A stretch of 64,000 nucleotides of DNA from Ophthalmolycus amberensis. Lineage: Eukaryota; Chordata; Actinopteri; Perciformes; Zoarcidae. A model generated the notes under the pieces. That model did no database searches, was not told the origin of the DNA, and saw only the letters and a list, made by a program, of their open reading frames with translations. The translations under genes and the position numbers were made by a program. Positions 37,102 to 49,500 of this stretch are shown piece after piece (position 1 is the first letter of the stretch; each line of letters begins with the position of its first letter). The stretch is taken from NCBI GenBank assembly GCA_024529925.1, contig JAFEUB010001017.1, forward strand, positions 357,501 to 421,500. The letters are read 5' to 3'.

Positions 37102-37570
37102 TACAGTGTTGCTCGTCTTGCCTGTTGAATGCTGAGGCAGAGGTAGAACAGGCTGTCGGGGGAGTAGGGCTCTCCATCGGGTCGCTTCACTTCAGTGATG
37201 AAACAACAGAGGCTGTCGCTCAGCTCGCTCACAGAGCAGCGAAGAACATTCTTGTTTAACATCAGAGCTGGAGCTATCAGAAGGAACGAGTCGGGAGAAA
37301 AGGGTTCAACCTCCATTTGAACCTGCATTTGTTCAGCTTTGTTCCGGTAAAAACATACACGTAAATGACTGAAAATAAAATTGCATAACAAAAAAGAAAG
37401 AATAACATACAAGAAACGAGGTTGGTTTGTGTTTCCCTCCACTGAATCCACCTCTTCCAGGAGTCAATTCCACACTGACTCTTCAGTTTCGGGTGCTTGC
37501 TGGACACGACCTCTTCTCTTTGATAAGTCTCTTCTGTAGCCGCTCTGGATGACGGCTGCAGTTTACGACC
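33755..37570 (-). CDS. zmym4: zmym4 DUF3504 (Crypton-derived) C-terminal domain, six exons
   Basis: The exons are 37,411-37,570 (GIDSWKRWIQWRETQ), 37,122-37,336 (RCSVSELSDSLCCFITEVKR, YLCLSIQQ), 35,977-36,091 (YLFDNGRRENIFSDLTYNKF), 35,613-35,861 (SRVEEEFLWDCKQLGAYSPL, FAHVV), 35,115-35,244 (ENPLRCPVRLYEFYLSK) and 33,755-33,920 (CSESVRQRSDLFYLHPD to stop). This domain descends from the tyrosine recombinase of Crypton transposons and is catalytically dead in ZMYM proteins. The intron after SIQQ appears to use a GC donor (CAACAG|GCAAGA). For the exon ending at 37,122, an AAAG acceptor at 37,336 keeps frame with the strong GTATGT donor of the previous exon. A CAG acceptor at 37,322 would need a weaker upstream donor. 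Confidence 0.85.
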
Positions 37571-40500
37571 CTTTGATGAAGAGGACAGACAAGATGACAC
37601 CACAGAAGGTTGACACCACAGCTTCTAAACTCATTCCGCGGGTGGTTTGTTACCTTGTTCTTGTTGTGGACTTTCCCCGCAGTTTGTTGTGATGGCGGAG
37701 GGGCCGGTTTGGGGCCCGGAGAGCTCTGGGGATCCCCTCTCATCTCCAGAGGAGGAGGAGGAGAAGCTGGAGGTGTTTTTCGGTGGCTGTGTGGTCGGCT
37801 GAGCGACCCAAAGCTGGTGTCAGAGGAAGAGTCGTCCTGAGTGTTGAAAGTGGGCTGATGATCTGAATCCAAGTCATCGCTACAGTTACTGCTGTGGTCT
37901 GGAAATAAAGATATATAGATATGTTATATTATATAGATACTGCTAGCACCACTTAGCTAGCTACCCGTTACAGCTCAGCCATGGAGGACGCTTCAATTCA
38001 GGTTAGAGAACTCATTTCAACTGCACCAATCAGATGTTCCTCGTCCATTGTGGCAGTCGCGGCCAGTTAGGACACGGTGTCATGGACGTAGTGTGTGATT
38101 TGTTGAAAATAAAAAAATTAAATCACACAAAATACCAGTTTTAGTGTTACTTTGTGTACAATGTATTTTTGAAATTGGCAAGTTTCTGAGAAATAGAAAG
38201 GGCAGCAAGCCTGTCAATTATATTTATGTAACTGGAGCATTTCTAATTTTTTTGTTTAACTTGATGTTGTTATCCTTGACGTCACTGAGAATAGAGAAAT
38301 ACTTCTTTTTTTTTTTTTTTTTAATAGTATTTCATAGGATTTTATTGTGTCTTGGGATCTCTATCTAAATTTCAAGGAAGTCCTGGCCAAAATGGCAGCA
38401 ACATTATGTTACAAAAACTAACCAATACTTACTGGGAGAAGAAGAGTAGGAGCAGGCACAACCTCCCCCAGTCCGCTCACACAGAGATGCTTCGTACTAG
38501 AAACCGTGAACAACTTGGGAAACATACTGCACGTGGGTGCAGATGAAGTTCACACTATTTGAACCGATGCATTCTTATGTGCTGGTGATAATGTGATGCA
38601 AACGTTCACATGTTCTTCCTGAATATTTTAGCCTTATGTGTTCATGTGTGTACGTTTGTAATTGTGGCCTGCAGATAAAAATGAGCTTGAAGCTAAATGT
38701 GTTATAAAATATCAACAGTGCAACATGTTTAATGTTGTACATGTTCCCTTCCAAATAAATCAGATACAATATCAAAATAAAACCTCTAAAACCTGCTGTA
38801 ACTCTTGTATGACACACAAAGATTAAATAAAGAGCTTGAACATATAAAGCTCTCTTGAGTCCTTCCTCAGGTGCAACAGTCCTATCACTTCCCTTCATGT
38901 TCATCATGTCTTACCCGATGGAGTGTGGATTTCTTGTCTTTGTCCCTTTTCTGTCACCACTCCGTCCTCTCTCTCCTTCATCTCAGACTTGAAACCGAGC
39001 TCTCCCTCCAGCAGGTCCGGCTGGATCTCCTCCTTCGCTGACCTCACAGTCGGGATGGGAAGAAACACGGGCACAGGCAGCTGTGGCAGGGACAGTTTGG
39101 GGAGTGTGTGAAAAAAAAAAGAAAGGTTAAAAAAAACACCAACATGCCGTTATTTTCAGGACATTTAATATTTGCTGATACAGTACAAATCTGAACCTAC
39201 AGTCAAGGGGCTATAAGGAGATACATCAGGTTTTATGTCACCTGATGTTGGTGTTTAACAGAAAAGATGAATCACTGCAAATTAAACCAGAACAATCATC
39301 TCACACCTGATGAAAACAGAGATGGCAAGAGTTGAGTTTTAAAAGGCACATTGTGTCCCACACACACACACTGTCCCTTTAAAGAACAGAAGCAGAGAAC
39401 AGCGAGGCTCTTTTTCTGTTAGGAACCAATTAAGAAATCAATTTGTTCTAGAGAAGCCTCGGCATCAGATTCAAGTCATTTTCTTGACAATTTCTCCGAT
39501 GGCAGAACCTGAACTATAACTAAGCACCATTTCAGAAAATCCATACATTTAAAGGATGAGACGGTTTCTCTTGCAGAGCAACTTCCTGATATTTGTATGT
39601 GATCAAGTTGGGCGAGAGGTGTTTCTACATACCGGTAAAGGCAGGCACAGGGGCGTCGGTGTGTACTGGCTGTACATGTTCATAGGCAGAGGGACGTACA
39701 TCGGCACCGGGACTGGCAGGACTATGACTTTAGGTACAAAGTTGTCTTCACACAACAGAAAAAGGAAACAGAAGCCAAACCACACCTCTTAATTCAGGAA
39801 AGAGGGTACACGTGTACATCTGCACATTTGACCATGATGGACGCTGCTGATTAGTTGATATTTGGCAAAACTTTGGCCGAGCATTTAAAAATCCTGGTCG
39901 TGATTCTTACCCGTCTGTGACTCTGAGTCGACAGTCTGTGTCGTACAGGAGACTCCTTTGTTGTGGACCAACGGTGTGCAGAGCATGGCTTTGTTCTTCA
40001 GCTCCCTGGGGACGGTCTGAACACTGGCCTGAAGAACAGACAAATAACGATCACAATATCTGCTTCAGAGGACAGGAGTTGGTTTTTCATAAAGCCAACA
40101 GAAGGATGATAACCGTGGGGAGGACTATGTTTTTGGAGTGAAACTTACATGTCCAACGACCTTTGTGTGAATGTCAGGAACAGAGACTGTGGAGATATGA
40201 CAGAGCTTGAGTCAGAAAGACAAAGACGTCCGCAGCATAAGGCTACATCCACACGTTGTTTTCTTTTTAAATGCTAAACTTTTGCCACTTCTGTCCACAC
40301 TACTCTGGCGTTTTATAAACCCTAACAAGAGTTTTCAAACTTCAGGATTGCGTTTTCGTCTGAAAGGAAGTGGTGACTTTTGAAAACGCAGACGTCCATG
40401 TACGTGGACGCAGTTCCCTGATTCTCTCCTATCACGTGACCTTTTTCCAGAAAAGAAAAAAAAACCTGTGGTCAACACGTATAACGGATGACAGGTGTAA

Positions 40501-43500
40501 CAGTTCCACCTCGTCGTCGATCCAAGTGACGTAGTTTTTTTCCGCAACTAAGCAACCAACCGCAGAGTAGACAATCCGCTTCCTGTATACTGGCATGTGT
40601 ATGCCCAGTGCACGAGAACGGTCACGTGATGTGCGTTCTCAGGCGTGTTAGCGCAGACGGGGATTCTTTCTTAAATCCGTGCTAAAATGCTATTGTTTTG
40701 ATTCTCAAAACACCATTTTAAAACACAAACAAATGAGCGCGGATGTAGGCAAAGTATATGAAGCATCTTCATTTCTCACAATCAATAACTTCTTTCCAGT
40801 AAGTGCAAACATGTACCATGCTGTGTAGAGCTGTCAGAGGCACTGGGCTGCCGAGACAAAGCGCTAGCAAGCGAGATGACGTTAGCGATGACGGGGGAGG
40901 ACTCGACTGTCCCTGAAGATCTAGGAGGTGAAGAGACTGCAGGAAGGAAACAAAGAAGGAGTCACCGGGGGCTGTTAGTGATCGATCTCACAACATCTTA
41001 CACTTGGGTCTACTTGGGTTACTGTACACTAGCAGCTCAGACAGACACAGTTAGAGACTAGCTGGTGAACATACGGGAGCATTTTGCAGCTAGAGAGACA
41101 AATATTTCCCTCAGGAGCTGGTGAAGACCAAAAACAGAACGAAAGAGAGAGAATATTGGACTTACATCCATAACTGTAACTGCTGGATGTGTAGATAAGC
41201 ACCACAGGAAAAAGAAATCGAATAAATGGATTTTTTTGGTACTGGATAAGACAACAAGACGCCTAATGTTTTATGACGTATCAAGTTTGGCTCATGAAAG
41301 TTATAAACAGGGTTGTGAGCAATAAAACAGGCAAACAAAACATCAAATGGCAAAAACAATACATACCAGTGTTGAACATCTGGACCTTTTTATTGCAGAA
41401 ATGGAGGAGACAACTCCGGTCACAGAAGTGTTTGACCTCTCCCAGCATGGGAAGACTCTGCCTCAGTTTACGATTGCGACCGCAGGTGTCACACTGAGCA
41501 TCCTGAGAGAAAGCAAAGAGGAAATGTGTCGTCAGTAAAGAGGAAATCATTGCTTTCATCAATGTAACATCTTATTTCGGATCTAACAACTTCAGATTTG
41601 AGGCTTGCATATATGCAGTTTGGCTGCAACTAACAATTCTATTGATTGTCTGTTTATCTGCTGATTATCGTCTTAATTGATTACTTGGTATATTTAACTT
41701 CCTCAGAGCCCAAAGTGTCTAAAGTTCAAAGATATTCAGTAGTCCATCCGAGAAGGAAAATATTTACCTGAAAGATGTATAATATATCTTTATAGGTTTA
41801 AAAAATGACTTCAAAGATTAATGTGGTGGAATAAATTCAACTACCGTACTGGTAGATCGGAGAAGATAGTTTGGTTCACAATTTAAAATAACAGAGTCTT
41901 TACAAGATGATCAGTTTGTCCGTATTCTGCATTTATTTCCTTGCAAGGAGGAGCAATCTCAAAGCTGTACGTATCTGTCAACACTTTGAAAAAGCTGCCT
42001 CGAGATGCAGAAAACCGCAGTTTATATCCTTTCTGAAACATTCCTTACTCCTGAGATCATGCATACAGAGAGAGGGTTGGCAAAAAGCCCCCTGTCCCGT
42101 GACAAAGAGAAGTCACGTTTACAACAGAAACCCCCGTCTCACACACGTGAGTTTCAGGTTTCACAATGAGTTCACAGAGAGTTCACAGTCTTTTCTTCTG
42201 TGTGCTAAACAGAGAGCAGGAGGAGACAGCAGGGAACTGCACCTGTAGGGGTGCTGTTTAGTCTGTCTGTTAAAATTACGTTTCAGCTGTATATATTTTA
42301 AACATAACATAATAGTTATAACATATTTTCCCATAACATTAATCAATGATCTAAATATAGTTCCCAAAAAAGGTTTTGACGATCGACTGATTGTTTTAGC
42401 TCCATATGAAGGACACCAGCTGACCCAGTGGCTTGGAGAGAAGCTAAGTGCATAAAAGGATGAAGCTCTGTGATGGGCAATATAATGGAGGTGAACCCAA
42501 AACACAATTTGATCATTAAAACAATCCTTGAGAAACAGCATGATTGACATGATCTAACACTACATCACTTAACCTGAGCTAATAGACATGAAACGTACAA
42601 AGAACAACACAGAAAAGGAAAATTGTGCATCGGCTGAACTCGCAGCAGTACTTACGCAGCAGAGGAGCATATTGTAGTTTGCGCTGCAATCTTCCGAGCA
42701 GAACTTCTTGTTGGTGCTTTCATACTTTGCCGTCACCAGAGTCTTGGAGATGGAGCAGCAGTAAGCACACGAGCCACAGAGTTCCCCCCACTGCTTTCCC
42801 AGCTCGTCTTGAAAGAGTATCTTGCAGCCTGGGAGGAGAGAAAGGAGGCTCGGGGAGTCTTTGACGTTGCTCTATATCTGAATATTACAAGACGGATGTA
42901 GGCTACACGGTCCGGTGGGTCCTCTTACCGTCACTGCAGAAGTAGCATACTTTGCCGTCGACCTTCTTGACGTCTCTGATGATCCTTTCATACTTGCAAT
43001 ATTCACATTTGCCGATGATGTTGTTGGCCGTGTTAAACTCTTGAGAACAGGCCAGGCCACACACAAAATTAATTTTGCCCTGTACACGCACACGCACACA
43101 CACACAGTATTTTAATAAACACAAGTGTCATAGTGTACATGACTGATTTTAAGGATATCAAAGTCAAATGTTACATTAAAAAAATATATATATACCACAC
43201 ACCTTTTTCTGGATGACTTTGGGCGTAACTCTAATAATGCACCGACACTGGGCGCATGGCAGCTTCTCCGCTGGTTTGAGGAAGTCATATTGGCTTTGGT
43301 CAGCGGCTCCTGTTGAGTTTGTGGATGCGTCCATGTCCTTCTGGTTCTCCTGTGGCACAGAAACATACAAAAGGTTTTAAACACAGAGGAATAAGCCTAC
43401 ATCAGCACCTTAGTTGGTACTTCCCCTGAAAGCGTTGTCGGGTGGCTGGAGCCGACCACAGCTGACATTGGTCAAGAGGGTCACCAGTCAATGGCCGAGC

Positions 43501-46500
43501 TGACTAGCATGAATCTCAGGGGTGGGGTAAGAATCCATAAATCATAGTATCGCGAAATCTGGCTTCGGCAATATTGTATAGGTACACAGACGCCAAGAAT
43601 CAATCTTTTATTACCTTCACTATTATTATTGCAAATACAAATTTACATTTTGGTAACAATTGCGTTTTCAGCCCACTAGATGGGGAGGAGCAGGACTGGG
43701 AGGAAGTTGGTCACAACAAAGATGTTGTGTTTCTCAGTCTATCTGCTTTGCATTTGGCTGCTATGAAATGATTGAAGTGAGATTAACAGAGTGAAAAACA
43801 GACAAACTTTGGAGCAGAAAAAAGGTAATAAATCGCAATACATGTTATGCAATACTCAGCATACTCTGCACAATGTTTAACATCGCAATAAGAGTGTATC
43901 GTGACTTCAGTAACGTATAAGATACTGATAATACCGTATAGTGGGGTCTCTGGGGATTCCCACTCCTAATGAATCGGTTGTTGTTTTCGGTCTCTTTAAG
44001 TTCAATTGTTATAATTTGCTATAAGCTAATCTAAGCAGTGATTTGATTTTAAATAAGCGTAATGTCTATCATCTATTCACATTTTTTTTCTTATTTTGGT
44101 ATTTATTTCTCCTTTGCACTACGAAATGCCATTCATCATCCGAGGTGAGCTCCACAGAATGAATTTAAACTCACTAAAAGAAGGGTCATGTTCTATAATG
44201 TCTCCAAAGACCAAAACAAACAGCGTTCGTCCGTCTCTCGTTACTGTCAGACCGCCTCACCCTCTCTGTGCCTTTCAGCCCAAATCGAATTGCTTTTTAA
44301 TGAAGACATTTAGCTTTAAAAACAGGCCACACATCTATCATTTCATTCCACAAAGTATTTTTAAGAATGCAACAGTGGAGCTTTGGCTGAATGTAACTGA
44401 AACAGGAGTAAACAGTGCACTTTATTGGTGTCTGTGTATTAATACATGTTCAGATCATTGGTGAGACTGTGTGTGGGATTGTCTCAAAAGGAACTGCTGT
44501 AGATTGCACTGTTGGAATCTAATGGAGCGTATTTGGGTTATCAGCATTTAAGAAACTGAATTCTTGACATCAATAGAATTATTAATGTATGTAACAATTA
44601 TTAATGATTATTAATAATAACGGGGCACCACCCTGCGAACAGGGACCAATAACCAAACGATAAAACTAAGTCTCATAATTAGTAGGTCACTCATAATGTC
44701 AATAGTCTGCGTATGACTATGCATTCAGTGACAGTGAAGGGTTGAATTCGAGCACAGACTACTAGATACAGTTTCATCAAATACATATGCACAAGTAATC
44801 ACAGACGACTGCTCCTTAAAGTATAACAGAGTTTATTAAATCAAAATAATAAATGATCAAATCAATTAATATTGCAACCAACAAACGTTATCATACAATT
44901 TGATATGCCTAAACTAAAGAATGAATAAAATGGATGAGGGTGTATGTCTGTGTGTGTGTGTGTATGTGTGTGTGTGTAGAGAAAGGGGGAGTCTTAAAGC
45001 TACAGCTAAAGACTACAAAGATGGCGGCGTCGAGTGACGCGGACCAAAAGGGGAGGGGCCTTAAGATACTACAGCTAAACTACCACCAGATGGCGGAGTC
45101 GAGTGACTCGGACTAAAATGGCGGTGGTGGTGCTGTATGTAATCACGTGTGCCGATGCACACGCGTGTTGTGAGGCGATCGTTTGAACGGGGTTTCCCCC
45201 AGGGGCAGAGATAGGAGCTGTGTGTGTGCGTGTTCCGTGAGAGGAGGAAGAAAAGAAAAACGGAGCGAGAACTCGACGTGAATCACACCTTCGGCGTGCG
45301 ATGTTGTAGGGAGCCTGAGTTTGCTGGTTTTATCACGCATAAGTATACCGCTGTCGTCTTTGAACTGCCGGTAACTTATGCCGTGATAAACCACGACTGT
45401 CAGGTCACTCGTCGAGTCAATGAAGAGAGAAATCCCACACGGAGTAGGAATACAATGAATGAAAGTAATCAAAAAAATAAACAGTCATAGCAGTTAATAC
45501 ACAAATACAGCGGAGCTTCTCTGGTCCGTAATGATTGCGTAAATACCTCCGTATAATGCGACAGTGTCTTAACACAAACAGAATACGGGAATGCACCATA
45601 GAGCGGATCTTGTGATCCTCATGGAGTTGCGCAATACCTCGATATCACGCGACAGTAACTTAAACACACAAAGACACGGGAATATCAACATATAAATGAA
45701 TGACCTGAATTAAACTTAAGTTAATTTAAGCTATTCTATGCCCAGATACCATGAATCTTACTTGTAGGTGCTTCGTTGCAACGTTGTAGAGTGTTTGTGG
45801 GGAAGTTGTCCTTTTTCCTCGTCAGGAAGGGAGAAGGGGGGGGCTTGCTGGTCGGCGCGGCTTTGCAGCTGGCGTCGGGCCGTCGTGGCGTGGGCTCGCT
45901 CTGGAGCACATGCAGACGTGATCAATCCTCGCTGCAGGGGGGATGATCTAACTTCGGCTGACGGCGTGGTCCGTGCGTCTTACCGGGAATCATCGGTCAT
46001 GAGAGGAGCGAGGCTTCGTCGGGCTCCTCTGTGCCGGTTTGTGCACAACAAAAGGGGGGGGGAAAGCAAAAAGCGGAAAACGGATCGCTGAAGCGGATTC
46101 GTCTCGCGGGCTGAGTGGGCCTTTACTCAGCGTGGAACACTGTCGTTTCGTCCAGCGAAATGGCTTGTGACCTGTCAGGGTTTGAGGAGGGGAGAAGGCC
46201 GTTGCTTCCTCGTGGCCTGCGTGGCCAGCGTCGCGCTGGCGGGGAAAGCTGGATCTTCATATGTCCAAGGACGGGTCCCAGGGCGAAGAGAGCGTTTGCG
46301 TGCTCCCTAGCTCGACCGAGGTCGAAGGGGAAAAGCTGAATCTTCTGTGGCCTGGACGGGGGTCTGAGCGAAGAGAGCGTTTGCGTGCTCCCTAGCTCGA
46401 CCGAGGTCGAAAGGGAAAAAGCGTTGAGATGTGAGTTGCCAGCAGTTTTGTAGAACAGTGGTTGAACCACAGGGGTCCTGGGGTCTCTTGGCCCTCGGCC

Positions 46501-49500
46501 AATGAGATTGCAGGGGTGCATTCAGGTGACCATGGTTTTTTGGGGGGGGGGGAAATTCACACCCTAGTGTGAAATTCCTTCCAGAGGAGGTTTGCTCTCA
46601 TCAAACCACAATCAGGATGAAACCTTTGCTTGCAAAAGCGAAGGCCTGATTCTCTTTGTTCAGACCACATGTTGAAGCCATCTGGTCAGACCCCAACAGC
46701 ACATTGGGCTCTTTCATGTATTAAGAGTATGGGACTGTCCAGAGGTACATGCTACAAAACATCTCCAGTTGTTACTTGGGGAGAGAAGGCACAGAGGATA
46801 CTGTATGCTTGGTTGTACATCCTCTAAATTCTGCAGAAAACCCGAGCTAGGATTAAGAGTTCTGAACGTTGTATTTACCTTAAAAGACATGGCACAAGTT
46901 AGAGTGCAAAAGTTTCTGATGGAGGCATTGGACATGGCGAGGTGGCAGGCTGGTAGTGTCGTCTTACCACATTGGTCACAATCCAACAGAGCACCTGAGG
47001 AGAAAAAGAGAAGTTATGAAAGAGATTAGGATCGAAGCAATTACTGATATCACATGCATGTAATGAACAACATCAACAAGGCTGTGAGCTTTCATGAGAG
47101 TAGATCAATCCTGTCGACCAACTCCACTGCACTGAACTTTCAGCTCCCTTGACATTTGAAGTTGTTCAAGGTGACTCGATGGCACATTAGCAGAAATGAC
47201 ATAGTAACCCGATTCATTGAGCTGGAACGAATATTAAAGACGGAGAGAGAAAGACAAAGAGCAGCTGTGTTGTCACAGGTAAAGTCCAGTACCTGACGCG
47301 TTGACGGCCTGGATCTTGGATGCCATCACACAGCTGCTGGTGCAGAAGAGCTCCACGACGTCCTCGTTTTTGTTTTCAAACATATAAGACATTAAATGGG
47401 AGGTGCGGCACATGGCACACGGCTGCAGTGTTTTCATTTTCTGCGAAGAAATGAGAAAAACATCACAGAGAAAATATTAAGTCGACTCACGGACTCGGTG
47501 AAACCTCGGGGCATTTTATATTTAGTGACTGTAGGTGGTCACCTCGTCTGGAGAGACTTGTAGAAGCCTTTAAAGAGAGCAGTGGAGATTTACCCCTTTT
47601 CATTTATTTCACTTTCGTTGTCAAAGCATCTTCAATTTTATTTTTTCAAAGTGTAGACCTTAAAGAACATTTTTATGTCATCCTATCTTATCCCTGTCTT
47701 TTACTTAAAGAACATTGTTTGTGTTTTTTTAACGCACTTGTGTAATTTCCTTTTTTATTTCCCTTATTATTATAGTCAGTGAGTAAGAGAGACCAGAGGG
47801 TTGTGAAAGGGGAGGGTGGTTTCATATTTCTTTTATATTTTTGGTGATTTTGTATTATGTATATCAGAACATTTAAAAATGTAATGAGATGTTTTTGAAA
47901 AATTCAGTTTAATTCCCATAAAAATAAACAAAGAACCAAACTAGAAACTGCAACCAGAAATTAGTTATTTATATCCTTTATATAATTGTCTTAAAATGTA
48001 TTTTTCTGTTCAATACTTTTGACGTTTGATAGGTGTTTTGAGATGTTTTTACCTGTTTGAATTGGGCCAGACACTCTGCATTGCAGAGTTTTTTGCTGCC
48101 GTCGTCCATCTTGAGCGTGAGAGGCACGCTGCAGCAGGAGCGACAGTTCTCACAGACGGCCACGTTGTTCATGGTGCAGAAGCGGAGAAAACAGGGGTTG
48201 CTGCAGAGCTTGGTGACGACGTCATGCTGTATGACCTCGTGTTTGCTCTGCGGGTGGTTGAAGAGGAGGATTCACACTCATGTAAACCTTTGATTTGATA
48301 TGTTCTTAGGTGAGGTGAAGACTTTCGTTGTTGTTTTGTAGGTTATGTATCTATAAAAACTTAGGATTGAGAAAAACATTCGTTTCCTATAATCAGAACG
48401 TGGCCTTTACCAGAAAACAGTCGGAATTCTAAAAGACAGACCGTTGATAGTTTAGATACTTCTAGCAGGCAGTGTTCTTCATTAATACAACACAGGAACA
48501 TCTCTTACAATGCAATATCTGCTGCACATGCTGCATTGTGACTGTGACGCGACTGGCACGAGGGGGATTTTGGTGGACACGATTCTCTTGTAGTTGGAGG
48601 AGGACAGGCAGGTCTGGCTGCAGAAGTCCTTCATCGTCCCCTCGTTGTCCACCGGGGCCTGGATGACGTCCTGAGGCTGTGCGATCACCCTGAGAGGAAG
48701 CACAGGATCAGTTGAAAGGACGCAATCTTTGACGCAGAAGAAATGTGTAGACACAGCTGAGATGAGTTTAGCTGGAGGATATTTAAAATCAGTTCAATAA
48801 AGACGACATTCATCAGCTAATAGATCAAACCACGGGGTGACTCACTGAAGGCAGAAGTAGCAGGTATTCTTAACTGGTTGCATTTGGTAAAATTTCAAAA
48901 GGCACGGAGTGGAGCAGAAGACGTCTGCGTGGCCCTTCCTCTGGTAAGCGGTCTCTCCGTCCCTCAGGACCCGTTTGCAGTTTGAGCACGACGCAAGAAA
49001 ATCCAGGTGGGCGACAGCGGGCGCTGGAGACGTAGACGAGTCTCCCGTCATGGAGAAGACTGAGCCGATCTTCAAGTCCTCCTGTCAGAAAACAGAGCAG
49101 TGAGATGACGCACAGTGATGGCGGAGCTGTCAGCGGGTCACTGTATATCAGATACATTTCTAAATGTCTGCTGGCGTGTCTCTTCTACCGTCTTCCTCAT
49201 CAGTGTCAGTGACGACATCTTCTGCAGCACCGTTCATTAGGGCCGTCCTCGACCAAAGAAAATCTTAGTCGACTAAGACCAAAATGAGAGAGGCAGCCCT
49301 TCTATTCATATCACTGTTAAGTTGATCGTTGATGAAGGTGGAGGGGCATGAACAGGATCTATGCTCAGGATTTTATCTTATTTAAGTTAAATATGGAAAT
49401 ATTTTGAAATACATATATGTTTTGCTGCTAATGCATAAATAACTCAATAATATATATGTAACAAACAACAGTAAGAGTATTTTTTACTTTTGATACTTGA

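Noticed and set aside
43569..43771. Plus-strand ORF with ITFTIIIANTNLHFGNNC
   Set aside because: It lies entirely within a non-autonomous hAT-like element with both ends and a target duplication visible.
44096..44464. 122-codon plus-strand ORF in a zmym4 intron
   Set aside because: No recognised domain; AT-rich intronic sequence antisense to the host gene.
46123..46521. 132-codon minus-strand ORF in the GC-rich insertion
   Set aside because: It follows the local 85-bp duplication and has no family resemblance. It may be part of an unknown element but is not supported as a gene.
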